DNA of 64,000 nucleotides from Pohlia nutans. Its lineage: Eukaryota > Streptophyta > Bryopsida > Bryales > Mniaceae. The notes under the pieces were generated by a model. It ran no database searches, had not been told where the DNA came from, and worked only from the letters and a program-made list of their open reading frames with translations. The translations under genes and the position numbers were made by a program. Below, one piece after another: positions 35,570 to 45,559 of this stretch. The DNA lies in the NCBI GenBank assembly GCA_022496805.1, contig CM040103.1:23846820-23910819 (forward strand), in the 5' to 3' direction. The number at the start of each line of letters is the position of its first letter. Position 1 is the stretch's first letter.

Positions 35570-37865
35570 TCTGGTTTTGTGTACGAAAGTGAGCAAGATT
35601 GTCCAATCCTTCCTGAATCCAACGAAGCGCACGAGGAAAATCCGACAATGCGAACCGGATCAGAAGAATTTGATGTTGCCCGAATGATCACAGACTGCCT
35701 TGGGGGATACGACAATATCCCTCCCGCTACTGATGACGTCTCCGATGAGGATGAAGATGACATTGGTTTCAACGACGACAACTTCCATGATGTAGGCCGT
35801 GCGAAATTCTTTGAAGAATCAAATATCCCACTCTACGAAGGTTGTCAGACAAAGCTTTTAGTTGCAGTGCTCCTCCTGTTCAATTGTTTCACGGTATTTG
35901 GAGTCACAAACTCAGCCGCAAATGAAATCTTGAATGTGATCAGCGAACTTCTTCCCGAGGGTAATAAACTGCCCAAATCTCACTCGGCTGGGAAGAAATT
36001 CCTACGCCACTTGGGGCTGAATTACAACTCAATCCACGCCTGCAGAAACGGGTGCTGTTTGTTTCGAGGAGAGTTAGCAGATGCATTGACCTGCCCAAAA
36101 TGTGGAGAGCTGCGATACACTTCGAACAGTAGTACAAGGGCAGTGAAGATACTAAGGCATTTTCCACTTATCCCCCGACTATTGCGAATGTATCGATGTA
36201 CGAGGATTGCAGAGTTAAACAAGTGGCACACATTGAGAAAAGACATCAGCGGTAAAATAGAGAGTGTTCCAGACTCAAAAGCTTGGAAACACATCAATGA
36301 GCTCTATCCGGAATTTGCGTCTGAGGAGAGGAACATACGATTGGGGATGGCTCTGGATGGTGTGAACCCTTACTCAAACCAATCATTAAGCCACTCAACA
36401 TGGCCAGTAATATTGTTGAACTACAACCTTCCTCCCTGGCTAAACACGAAACGTTTCTTTCTAATGTTGGTTCTCCTCATCCCAGGAAAAGAAAGCGTCA
36501 CATCGGAACATATAGATGTGTACTTGGCCCCACTTATTGAAGAGTTGCAGCAACTCTGGCACGGAGTCGATGCCGTCGATGTCTCCGATGACAGTGAAAA
36601 CCAAAATTTTGTACTCAAAGCAATATTGATGTGGTGCATCCACGATTATCCAGCGTATGGTCTTGTTTCTGGGCAAGTGACAAAGGGTTATAGAGGATGT
36701 GTTGAATGTGGCCCTAATGTTACTACTCGTCGATCAGCCGCACTGGGTAAAAACGTATATTTGGGACATCGGAGATACCTACAAAGGAATCACCCGTATC
36801 GACGACTCCGAAGAGCATTTGATGGCACGGAGGAAATTAGAGCACCTCCTTGCTCTCTAACTGGTCGAGATATCGTGCGGCATGCTAAAGCGAGAGAAAA
36901 ATGGCTAAATACCTCTAGTGAGAACAGACCAGGGGGGGAGAATGATCCAGTGCACCAAACTGGAGTGAAGAGGTTGTCAACCCTGTACAGTCTTCCGTAT
37001 TGGCAAGTTAGTCTACCATTTCAACTGACCCCTTTTCACTCTCAAGAGACATGTTGTTGTATTGTGTGCCTACTGAGTAACATGTATGATCAATAAGTTT
37101 GAGAATAAAGAGAATATGACTAGTTTTAGTCATGAAAACCGAATGTACGACTACATTTTGTATGCTGTAGTGAGCGCATTTACAAGTATGTTCTAACATG
37201 GGATGTGCACCACTGGCAGTGTCTCATGATCCGCCACGTGCTGGATCCAATGCATTGCGAAAAAAACTTGTGCGAAAACATCATGAAGACAATATGGGGA
37301 TTGAAAGATACTCTAAAAGTGCGACTAGACTTGGAAGAGGCAAACATACGTCCTGAACTCCACCCAAAACATGTTGGAAATGATACCATCGCACTACCGG
37401 GTGCTCCTTATGTGCTGTCAAAGGTAGAGAAGGCAAAATTCATCAAAACCATCCGGAACCTAAAGACTCCCAGCAATTACGTGGGGCAGTTGTCCAAGAG
37501 GATAACCGTTGACGGAGACCTTCGTGGGCTTAAGTCACACGACTACCACATAATGATGCAGCAGATTCTTCCTTTATGTGTGCGAACACTTCTACCGAAG
37601 GATGTTCGGGCAACAATAATCCGGATTAGCAGAGTGTTCCAGCGTTTATGTGCGAAGTCTGTGGATCCATCAACAATGCAAGAGTTGATGGAAGAAACAG
37701 CAGTAACTATGTGTATGATGGAGAAGGTATTTCCACCGTCATTTTTTGATGTCATGTCACATCTTCCGATCCACTTAGTGCAACAGTTAGCCATTTGTGG
37801 TCCGGTCCACACACGCTAGATGTACCCAGTGGAACGGTATCTGAAAACGTTGAAGGGCTACGTAC
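35570..37865 (+). pseudogene. TNP2-type CACTA transposase, 5' part, split by element M3
   Basis: The first exon (35570-37006) follows a TGTGTAG acceptor and encodes the classic TNP2 core: PLYEGCQTKLL, LLPEGNKLPKS, HACRNGCCLFRGE, RLGMALDGVNPY with the first catalytic Asp, STWPVILLNYNLPPWL, DYPAYGLVSGQVTKG, and YLGHRRYLQRNHPYR. A 213-base intron ends in GGCAG before 37220. The second exon gives LMIRHVLDPMHCEKN, then the DUF4218 domain (GLKSHDYHIMMQQILPL, FPPSFFDVMSHL, LAICGPVHTR). A TAG at 37817-37819 stands where relatives have Trp. The frame then reaches GYV and is broken by M3 at the duplication GCTACGTAC. Confidence 0.9.
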
Positions 37866-38262
37866 GAGGGCGGCTACCGTGCGAGCGGTGGATGGGAGAG
37901 CGTTAGCGGAGAGCGGAGAGCAGAGCGGAAAATGGAGAGCGGAGAGCGGATAATTGTCAGACTTTTTGCCAAAAATAACATAATATTCGAATATTCTCTG
38001 AATTATTCGAATATTCTCTGGCAGATTCGAATATTCTCTGACAGGTTCGAATATTCCTATGGTAAATTCCCGTCGAAAACTGTTTTTTTACCACAGTAAA
38101 AATTAAAATGCAGTCATTTTTTATATTTTTAGTGTGGTAAATTTGAATTTCCTGGTCGAAAACATCATTTACAGAGGTGAGAAACAAACATTTCAATAAA
38201 TCTCTTTATGAAAAGTTGAGATACATGTTGTCCAACCGGACAAGGCAAGTCTGATTTAGGAA

Positions 38263-38715
38263 TCAACCGTATGGTCTACGTTTCACATTTGCATTCCGGC
38301 TGTACGAGTCTATCAATCTGACGGTCGACATTCTTCCAAGCGAAAAATCCCTACTGAACGGTTTCATCATAGCAGGATCAGACTTGTGTCCCAGCAAAGC
38401 CTTGGAATATGTACTAGGAGGAATGTTGCCAACCTTGGAGTATGCATGATTGACAATGCGTGCATCGTCACTGTGATCTGAATGAAACGCAACCTTTGGT
38501 TCATCACACTCAATCAATTTCGGACGTTGTTTGCTGCGGTCAACGACGAGAGAGTGCTGCTTGTATTGCCCGTCTATCTCTACTTGAATAGCAGGCTGAA
38601 ATGGTATAGCATCATCGAAGACATTGGTGATGTCGATGACCTCGTCTAACAAGCTCTCCATGATAACTGCAGATCCACCATAGACACCACGCCCATCCAA
38701 CAAGACGTCTACCAA
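38263..38715 (-). CDS. Gene Y of M3 (unknown small protein)
   Basis: The 150-residue ORF is intact and matches the copy at 28857-29267 closely, including IPFQPAIQVEIDGQYKQ, DDARIVNHAYSKVGN and STVRLIDSYSRNANV. It starts with VDVLLDGRGVYGGS upstream residues not separately resolved in the other copy. No known domain is recognised. The coding sequence and the spacer to X are both retained in two elements, which argues that it is a real gene of this transposon family. It lies about 150-400 bases inside the left end of M3 and points toward that end. Confidence 0.65.
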   Translation of the reverse strand: MVDVLLDGRGVYGGSAVIMESLLDEVIDITNVFDDAIPFQPAIQVEIDGQYKQHSLVVDRSKQRPKLIECDEPKVAFHSDHSDDARIVNHAYSKVGNIPPSTYSKALLGHKSDPAMMKPFSRDFSLGRMSTVRLIDSYSRNANVKRRPYG

Positions 38716-39177
38716 TGTGACAGTCTTCCAAACCGACGTATATGTGTTCTAATCTGTTAAAGGGTTTAGACTATGAAAATGTCTATGGAACTGACATCCA
38801 GATGTGTGGCCAGAAAAGGCTCTAGTTCGATAGAAAGGCCGTCGGCTGGTCTATCTTATATTTGGGTTTAGGGTATTGCAAGGTGGCATTTTTTTATAGA
38901 AAGCGCCGCATAGTTGCAACATGGGCAAAGGTTCGTTGCATACACCCAAGAGCGCCGGGTTTAGGAATTACGGTATCGTTTTGAATTTTAGTTTAAGGTG
39001 CACTAAAAATGCTAATCTGAGTGACAATGTATAAGATTGCGGCTACGAGTATTTAGGGGTGAACGCTGCAAAATTTGTTATATTCTAGAGTTTAGGTTGG
39101 CATAGTTCATGTGGCATCATGATGCTATTTTAGAAATCAAAGATAGCAAAGGCATATAGATATGCCGTCCAAATGGT

Positions 39178-39975
39178 ATGCCTCTCCCTAAACTTGCTGG
39201 CGATCTCCATCACGGTCCATTAGCTGCTGCAGCTGTCGTATTTCTGTTTCTCTCCATGGCCCGCATCTACGTTACAGGTCACGAGGTTCCTATCGTAGTG
39301 GAAATGGGTTGGGATAAGTACGCTCGAGTTTCGGCCCTAGATCTCGCTGTTCGTTTTGGCTTAGTAGCATCATCAATAATGGTGGAGTTAGAAGTCCGTG
39401 GTAGGAACGGGTCCGTGGAATCAGGTGTGCTGCAGACGAGGGGGGACGACCCGGAAGGATACTACTGGATGCTTTGTGCTGGTCAGTACAGAGCTTACGG
39501 CTTGTTGAACTCATCACATGGAGTTCAACAGATTGACGATTCTGTGTCAGACAATGAATGGGAAGGATTGGGCGGTAGGGACAAATCAGTGTATCCCGAA
39601 GTCACCAGGAATGGGTTCACGTTCCAGATGCAGTACCCTATTGCCTCAGTCGAGGGAGTAGTGGAATTGTGGCTGTGGGAATTTCCACATTGCAAAACTC
39701 ATTGGATAGATCTGGCTGTGATGCTATTAGACAAAGATGTTCTAGATAGATATGGGGTTCAGTGTGATATTTGGGACGACTCTCCGAGGGACCCGATGGT
39801 GTGGCGGCTGATGTGGTCACACTATATATGTGAGTTGCTAGGCCTACCGGACCCTTGCAACATCGAGGTGAACGAAGTTATTTCGAAGGAGTTATCGATT
39901 GCACTGCAGGAACACTTTGATGATGCAGACAAGGCTCCGTTTTGGAACTCAATTGAAAATAGCGAGAAATTCTAA
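39178..39975 (+). CDS. Gene X of M3: transposase N-terminal-domain protein (intact)
   Basis: The 265-residue ORF has the N-terminal domain of the transposases (MARIYVTGHEV from residue ~28, AVRFGLVASS, GYYWMLCAGQYRAYGLL), then a unique C-terminal half with GFTFQMQYPIASVEG, WLWEFPHCKTHWIDL, and LLGLPDPCNIEVNEVI. The codon that is TGA in the M0 copy is TGG here. It lacks the zinc region, catalytic core and SWIM finger. A truncated transposase-domain protein could act as a partner or an inhibitor of the transposase; this is inference. It is divergent from Y across about 460 bases. Confidence 0.7.
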   Translation: MPLPKLAGDLHHGPLAAAAVVFLFLSMARIYVTGHEVPIVVEMGWDKYARVSALDLAVRFGLVASSIMVELEVRGRNGSVESGVLQTRGDDPEGYYWMLCAGQYRAYGLLNSSHGVQQIDDSVSDNEWEGLGGRDKSVYPEVTRNGFTFQMQYPIASVEGVVELWLWEFPHCKTHWIDLAVMLLDKDVLDRYGVQCDIWDDSPRDPMVWRLMWSHYICELLGLPDPCNIEVNEVISKELSIALQEHFDDADKAPFWNSIENSEKF

Positions 39976-40691
39976 TATGTAGATGACCTTAGTGTATTGG
40001 AAGCTTAGGGGTGCAATCATACTACGTAGCGTTTGTTGCAAACATGAATGTACTACAACATACTATAATAAAGTTTGAGAAGTAAGACAGTAGTCTGTAA
40101 ATTTGCCCAAGCTTTGGCACCAACAAGTAGCTAAGACTTCGAAGCTACCATAGTGGATGCTACAACTTAGCAATCCAGACTGCGATTTGCACTAGAAAAG
40201 ATACAATATAGTCATCACTGCTGCTGGCACGAACCAATATAGACACAACATCTGTGGTATCAAACGAAGTGGAGAGTAAAGGATTTGCGAGATAGAAGTA
40301 GACCTTCGCGGCCCAAAGCCATTATGACATAGTCATAAAAACTATCAGAGCGGATGGTCTAAGACTATAAGGAATTGGTCCTTGTGCCCAAAAAGATGGA
40401 CCCAAAAAAATGATAAAATTATCTTGAGATCAATCATGAACATCACAATTGGAAACAGTCCACTCGTGACTGTTGATAATAAACAATAGAACACATGAAT
40501 ATCGGTTTTAGCGGAGTAGTATCTAGTGTTGAACCACGGGTGTAGTGCAATTGTATCTCCAACAAGTGCATTGCTAGTGGCCCTCTTTGGCTAACAGTCT
40601 TACTCACACTCATTGACTATTCCCAAACAAGTGATAATGAAGCGTGAGGGATAATCAAGCGTGGACTTCGTCCATATACTAAATAAGATGC
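39976..40691. other. Convergent gap between X and transposase B
   Basis: Both neighbours end here, so the stretch should hold two terminators. The first 110 bases are shared with the M0 copy downstream of X (GTAGCGTTTGTTGCAAACATGAATGTA-like sequence). I see no gene and no array, in contrast with the 127-bp units found at this place in M0. Confidence 0.55.
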
Positions 40692-43064
40692 CTACGAGTT
40701 AGAACGGGTCAATATTCCACTTTCGAGAAGGAGCTTGATTTTGTTGAAGCTGAAAGTCGGGGCATGAATGAATAAGTCGACGTTGGGGTCACGCTTGCAC
40801 ACCTTTATGAAGACGTAATAAATGTGTTTGCAATAGCTGAAATACCCACCTTTCTTACCGAACTTGACCATGGTCTGTTTGAATGCAGGACAGGTGCATG
40901 CAGGTTCGGAGCTCACTGTAATCTGGTATTGTGTCACAGCAGGTTGAGTTCCAGAGTCCAAAGCTATGATGCATCCATAGCCTAGGTGTGGAACCATGGT
41001 AACGCTGTCGATTCTCGCCTTGAGAATCCTGGAGGAATCGATGCTGAGACTCTGCTTGGAGGTGGGAACGTTGGCTTGACGGCGAACTTTCTTGGACTTC
41101 CGCTTTCCTGGATACCGGTCTGCATCACTTGGAACTGGGACAGTGGACTTATCTGAAGGCAACAGTGCATTGGAAAATAGCCTCCTAGGAGACACTTGAA
41201 TTTTCTGTGGGAGCTGAAATCCTGCAGCTTCGAGCGCTTGAATCTCCTTGAGCTTGAGGTTCGTTCCTAGCTTCACGGGCCACACATCAGGAATTGGCGG
41301 CCTTGGTTCCGTGGACGAAAAGTGCCTCACCCACTTGCGTCGAGTACCCTTCACGCACCTCTCGATGTCATCGGGGCAAAAGAAGAATTGTTCGTGAATC
41401 TCCCTGCCCAACCTCACATTCAGCCATTCACCGGTGTATGTTGGAGCGGGGGTGTTAGTCGAATTCCGGACAATTTTGGCATCGCACTTCTTCTTAGTTA
41501 CTGCTCTCGTTGCCCAACACGACTTGGCACTCGTTTTGGACAACCGAGCAATGTGCCAAAGTCGCTCGTTCACAGTGGATTCTTGGACCGCGGTAACATG
41601 CTGAATACCACCTTCCAGGACAGGTGGTGAGGATGGAATCACGGGAGATGCGATGACCTCCGAAGCTTCGGTTTCTTTCTCCTCGGCTATGACTGGTAGA
41701 GAGGCTATCCTAGAGAGAGCAGCTCGCTTCAATGCTGGGGGGCGAGAGTAATTCACCGTATCCGGCCGATGGGACTCACCGTCATCTCCAAGCGGCAGGT
41801 CCGGCTTGCGCTTGGTTGAGCCGAATACCTCCTCTCCTTCTAGGTGAGGATCACGGATGCAAAACTCATCAGCTCTGGGCATATCCAGCATTGCCTCTTT
41901 CAGCACTCTAGGGTCGCCTGTGCTTCTGGCGCGCCGTTGTGCATTTCTAAGTTTGAGCTTGTTCTTGCAGGGACCGGATCCTCCAACGTCTCCCTTTAGG
42001 AATTGGTAGTATGCCACTACCTGCATAAACGCACGTATGTAGTCGTCGACAGTGGCAATGTAGAGGTGCTTGTGATGCCCAAGATGAATGCAAGCCCTTG
42101 TGACGTTCGGCCCACCATGGACATAGTATATTTTAGCGCTACAGCTGTTCACGCAGGTGGGAGGCTCTTTGCAAACATTGCAGACCAACGTGGAGTCCTT
42201 AGGAGGCGACTCCTCCACTGTGAATGGCCTCCACGTACAGCCTTCAAATTCGGTATCATTAAGTGGAGATGTCCGGTGGGCACGCTTCAAGTATTCGCAC
42301 TCCTTGTTGCGACACTCCAAATGACCTACGCAGATCGAGAATCGGAACGACAGGCCCAATGGATTAGAAATATTAGTTGTCATAGTTCTAGTCCACACAT
42401 GGCCATCGTACCTCTTATCCATTCCATGCATAGTTCTTGCGGTAGTGTGAGAGGTGTGAAGCGAGGCGGCAGGAAACTCGTACACTACGTCTCCATCAAA
42501 TTTGGGAGGAAGATAGTCCACCTTGATCGTCGTGATCGTGTCGTAGTCAAGTTTCTTGAGCACGTTCTTCTTCCCATGTAAGGTAGCTAGTTTTTTCAGC
42601 TTGGGTAAGATACTTGCAGCGGAGAGTGACTTGGCCGAGGGAGAGGGATATGGACTCTCGTTCAGGTTGATGGATTCAAGACTACGAGCGGTTTTTAGAA
42701 GACTATGAGTGGCACAAAACTCTGATGACGGAGAGCTAAGATTGTGAATGGGAGGACGTTCAGTGACCGTCTCAGTATCAGACGAATCACTCAAGAGAGC
42801 AATGTACGAAGTTGGTTCCGACTCAAGCTTAACAGAAGTGGATGATCCATAATGGGGAGTACTTTTCACATCGAGATCATGCTCCACCTTGACTTTGCTA
42901 AGAAGAGGAGCCTGCATAGAGGACGTGGAGGATAGAAGTGGTGTTCCAGAGGACTTCGATTTCGGAAGTCCGTATACATCATACTTTCCTGGTTCAAGCT
43001 TCCACAGTAGACTTTGATCCGGACTGACATCTGGTTGTTGAATAACGGTGAGAGACGGGGACAA
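40692..43064 (-). CDS. Transposase-derived ORF B (M3): zinc region fused to SWIM half, DDE core deleted
   Basis: The 790-codon ORF is open from 43064 and in frame with an ATG at 43259-43257, but a TAG at 43098-43100 (TAT in copy A) interrupts codon 54, so the true start is uncertain. It encodes the linker and zinc region (CVGHLECRNKECEYL, CNVCKEPPTC, CIHLGHHKH), then jumps directly to LYIATVDDYIRAFMQ, DPHLEGEEVFGSTKRK and the SWIM finger (PACTCPAF, YCKHIYYVF). Compared with copy A (3702-6034 plus 18166-19597), the whole catalytic core and the intron are missing. The junction falls at a shared ACC trinucleotide and keeps the frame. The product, if made, would keep its DNA-binding parts but be unable to cut. 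Confidence 0.8.
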   Translation of the reverse strand: MSPSLTVIQQPDVSPDQSLLWKLEPGKYDVYGLPKSKSSGTPLLSSTSSMQAPLLSKVKVEHDLDVKSTPHYGSSTSVKLESEPTSYIALLSDSSDTETVTERPPIHNLSSPSSEFCATHSLLKTARSLESINLNESPYPSPSAKSLSAASILPKLKKLATLHGKKNVLKKLDYDTITTIKVDYLPPKFDGDVVYEFPAASLHTSHTTARTMHGMDKRYDGHVWTRTMTTNISNPLGLSFRFSICVGHLECRNKECEYLKRAHRTSPLNDTEFEGCTWRPFTVEESPPKDSTLVCNVCKEPPTCVNSCSAKIYYVHGGPNVTRACIHLGHHKHLYIATVDDYIRAFMQVVAYYQFLKGDVGGSGPCKNKLKLRNAQRRARSTGDPRVLKEAMLDMPRADEFCIRDPHLEGEEVFGSTKRKPDLPLGDDGESHRPDTVNYSRPPALKRAALSRIASLPVIAEEKETEASEVIASPVIPSSPPVLEGGIQHVTAVQESTVNERLWHIARLSKTSAKSCWATRAVTKKKCDAKIVRNSTNTPAPTYTGEWLNVRLGREIHEQFFFCPDDIERCVKGTRRKWVRHFSSTEPRPPIPDVWPVKLGTNLKLKEIQALEAAGFQLPQKIQVSPRRLFSNALLPSDKSTVPVPSDADRYPGKRKSKKVRRQANVPTSKQSLSIDSSRILKARIDSVTMVPHLGYGCIIALDSGTQPAVTQYQITVSSEPACTCPAFKQTMVKFGKKGGYFSYCKHIYYVFIKVCKRDPNVDLFIHAPTFSFNKIKLLLESGILTRSNS

Positions 43065-43259
43065 CTCGTGAGAATCATCATAGATGTTCTTCTCTACCTA
43101 TAGACTGGATTCATTAAAATGAAATCGCATGATGAGGTGTTTACTAGAGACAAGAGCAATTCCTTCGCCATTCACAGGGAATGACACAGGAGCACTTGAG
43201 CCATAGGCTGAGAGGATCGCAGTCTGAAAGGAAAGGTCGGAAGGTGGAGGAGATGCCAT
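43065..43259 (-). pseudogene. N-terminal start of transposase B, cut off by a TAG
   Basis: From the ATG the frame gives MASPPPSDLSFQTAILSAYG, then FPVNGEGIALVSSKHLIMRF, matching the N-terminus of transposase A, and runs into TAG in place of Tyr. It shows that the ORF below it is a decayed version of a full transposase, not a gene with a new start. Confidence 0.7.
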
Positions 43260-43768
43260 GAGAAACACGTCCTAGCATGAAGAAGAAGAGAATGGGTCAC
43301 ACTAGAAGGTGGAGTGTATAAGAATACGCATTCTGTTTAGTAGAATGATGTTGGCCACCACATGATTGAGAACATATGCAGATGAATGCTTTCACTGACA
43401 CAATCATTATAGTTCAAGCACCAAGTAAAGGATGTAGCCGAAATTTTGAGCACGCCAACTAAGGATTGTCTGAATTTGCGAATATAAAATTGAGGAAAAT
43501 ATTGATTAGAACAAGGGGTGAAATATAGAATTCGGCGATTCATTTTTTATTTGAAGTTGGGAAACTCTTTGTATTTGGTCAGTTGTGTATAATAATGGCA
43601 AAGTCATAATTATGAGCACGTGGGGATTAGAAGTATTTAGAATAGATTGGAGTAGTTTGAATCCTAGCGTTGAGTATATATCATGTGAATAACACAACGA
43701 AAGCCATGTAGAGAAACGATGCAGTGATATTGAAAGTGCTAGAAAGAGATTGTTGTAGTGTACACATG
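43260..43768. promoter_or_regulatory. Divergent intergenic region, transposase B / helper (M3)
   Basis: This is the counterpart of 3183-3701 in the outer element, in inverted orientation and of similar length. It must hold both promoters. I cannot name individual sites. Confidence 0.4.
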
Positions 43769-44242
43769 AAGCAAGGAGCACCATCGAAGAACGTGACACC
43801 AAAGAAGAAGAAGAGACGAGGACAAACGGATTGGGCCGGCACAAAAGCAAAGCGAAGGAAGGAAGTTAGGAAGAGGTTGTTGCTCGCGAGGAGTACTCCG
43901 AGAACGCAACCCGAGGTGGATTCAGAAGATGTAAGAGTGACGAGTAGGAAACATTGTAGCATCAACAAACTATCGCTAGGATCAATTCACGAGGGAGTTG
44001 ATAAGAACCAAGAAGGCAAAGAGTTAGGAGATACATTGTCTTTAGACCGGTCGGATCCAATGCCTGATCATCAGCGGAGGCGAGGCGATCGAAACTGTCT
44101 TTCAAATGTGAACGTTTGGTCCTGGCTTGACAACAACTACAACGAGGGTCATTTAGAGATTAGAGAAGACATCCAGTGTGCTGGCCATAATGAGGTAATG
44201 TATTGGAGTTACGAATCGAAGCGTGTCTGGAGTGTCATATAG
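43769..44242 (+). CDS. Basic helper ORF of M3
   Basis: The protein begins MKQGAPSKNVTPKKKKRR, and the open frame extends 45 bases upstream without a better start. It is about 157 residues long, basic at the N-terminus, and keeps SRKHCSINKLSLGSI, a MPDHQRRR segment and NVWSWLDNNYNEGH as in the M0 copy at 2685-3182. The two copies differ at many positions but keep frame and motifs, which suggests constraint on the protein. A nuclear, nucleic-acid-binding role is plausible from its charge. No family is recognised. Confidence 0.65.
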   Translation, partial: KQGAPSKNVTPKKKKRRGQTDWAGTKAKRRKEVRKRLLLARSTPRTQPEVDSEDVRVTSRKHCSINKLSLGSIHEGVDKNQEGKELGDTLSLDRSDPMPDHQRRRGDRNCLSNVNVWSWLDNNYNEGHLEIREDIQCAGHNEVMYWSYESKRVWSVI

Positions 44243-44992
44243 AGTCTTGTCATACACGAATCCTGTAGAGCTTCAAAATCTGAAGTTCAAACTTAAAATA
44301 CTGCTAACTTGTAGGAAAAAATTACAACAGCAATTTCCTGAATTATTGTTATTTTGAAAGTTCAAACAGTTGAAGTCGGCACTGTCAAAAGTATTTATTA
44401 TAAACTCCGCTATTATTGACAACCTTTCAAAGATTTCTAGTGGCTCGGGAATTCAATGCCTCGACGAAATGTGATAACCTTTTCAAGTATCACTTTTAGA
44501 TTCCCAGGAAATTTTCCATATTTTGTCCATTTATATACACGTCTCACTTTTGCATGAAACAAACATTTTAATGGATTTGTCTACAATAAGTATGAGTGCA
44601 GATGCTTATAAAGCATGAGTTTGATCTATTAGTAAGTTACCTGCGGTAAGTTAGTTGAATATCTGTCTTAAAATTATAACTCTATAATTTGGCATTTGTG
44701 AGATTTTCAAAGTTTTGTCTAATTCCAAGAACTTGACTGCTGTACAAGGTGATGGTTAAGTTAGGTGATTAGCTGTACTAGTGTACACCTTAAGTACACG
44801 AATAGAAGTATATATGGGTGTAAACTGATTGTTCTACAAGGGTTCAGCGCATGTGGGGATTGAGAGTCCATGGAAGGGTTCAACCCATGTGGGAGAGATA
44901 CATGTTGGTGAGCCCTTACCCTAGGCATTTGTCTTGGACACCAGCCCGTCGAAGTCGGTGGCGGAGGGCCACCCCGTTGAAGTAGTGAGAGA
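44243..44992. other. Non-coding gap in M3
   Basis: The stretch is AT-rich up to about 44750. I see no gene, array or strong palindrome in it. It separates the helper from the acidic ORF, which are on the same strand. Confidence 0.5.
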
Positions 44993-45511
44993 ATGGCAGA
45001 TCTTGGGGCGGAGGGCCACGATATCGTCAATCTAGCGCACTCGGCAGAGCTGCAAGTGGAGCGCTCGGAGGAGGAGACGCGGTCTGAGGCTGGGACGTGG
45101 TCTGAGGCGGGGACGCAGTCTGAGGCAGGGACACGATCAGAGGCGGAGACAAAGGAGAAGGACGAAGGAGCTCATTTCGCAATGGCCGACGACGATGAAG
45201 GAGACAATTTTCAAGGGAATGTTTTCGGTCGTCGTGAAGAGGATGATGATCGAGAGGATGCGGAGAATGAGGATGCCGTAGGCCTTGAAGAAGCAGACGA
45301 CAACAACGTGGGACGTCGAGACGAGCAAGGAGAAGGCGATGACGGAATTGCAGATGGTGAGGACGACGACGACCCAAATAGTGAAGAGGGGGCGAAGGAA
45401 CCAACTGTCACTAAATCGAATGATTCGCGGAAGCAGCAACTGCAGGTTCGCAAGCTTCATTCGATCTCTCCTCTGATCAAAGCTCTAAAGGATTTAGGGT
45501 TTAGGGCTTAA
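44993..45511 (+). CDS. Acidic repeat-containing ORF of M3
   Basis: The 172-residue ORF has four SEAGT-type pentapeptide repeats near residues 30-50. An Asp/Glu-rich middle follows (REEDDDREDAENEDA, DGEDDDDPNSEE), then a basic C-terminal tail ending RKLHSISPLIKALKDLGFRA. The plus-strand methyltransferase follows after the hairpin block, so this could be an upstream exon of that gene or a separate gene. The acidic ORF at 1145-1576 has the same position in M0. It has no known domain. The DNA right after it contains TTTAGGGTTTAGGG, too short to be telomeric. Confidence 0.4.
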   Translation: MADLGAEGHDIVNLAHSAELQVERSEEETRSEAGTWSEAGTQSEAGTRSEAETKEKDEGAHFAMADDDEGDNFQGNVFGRREEDDDREDAENEDAVGLEEADDNNVGRRDEQGEGDDGIADGEDDDDPNSEEGAKEPTVTKSNDSRKQQLQVRKLHSISPLIKALKDLGFRA

Positions 45512-45559
45512 GACCTTAATTTAGGAATTTAGGAAATTTTAAGATTTTAGGGATTTAGG

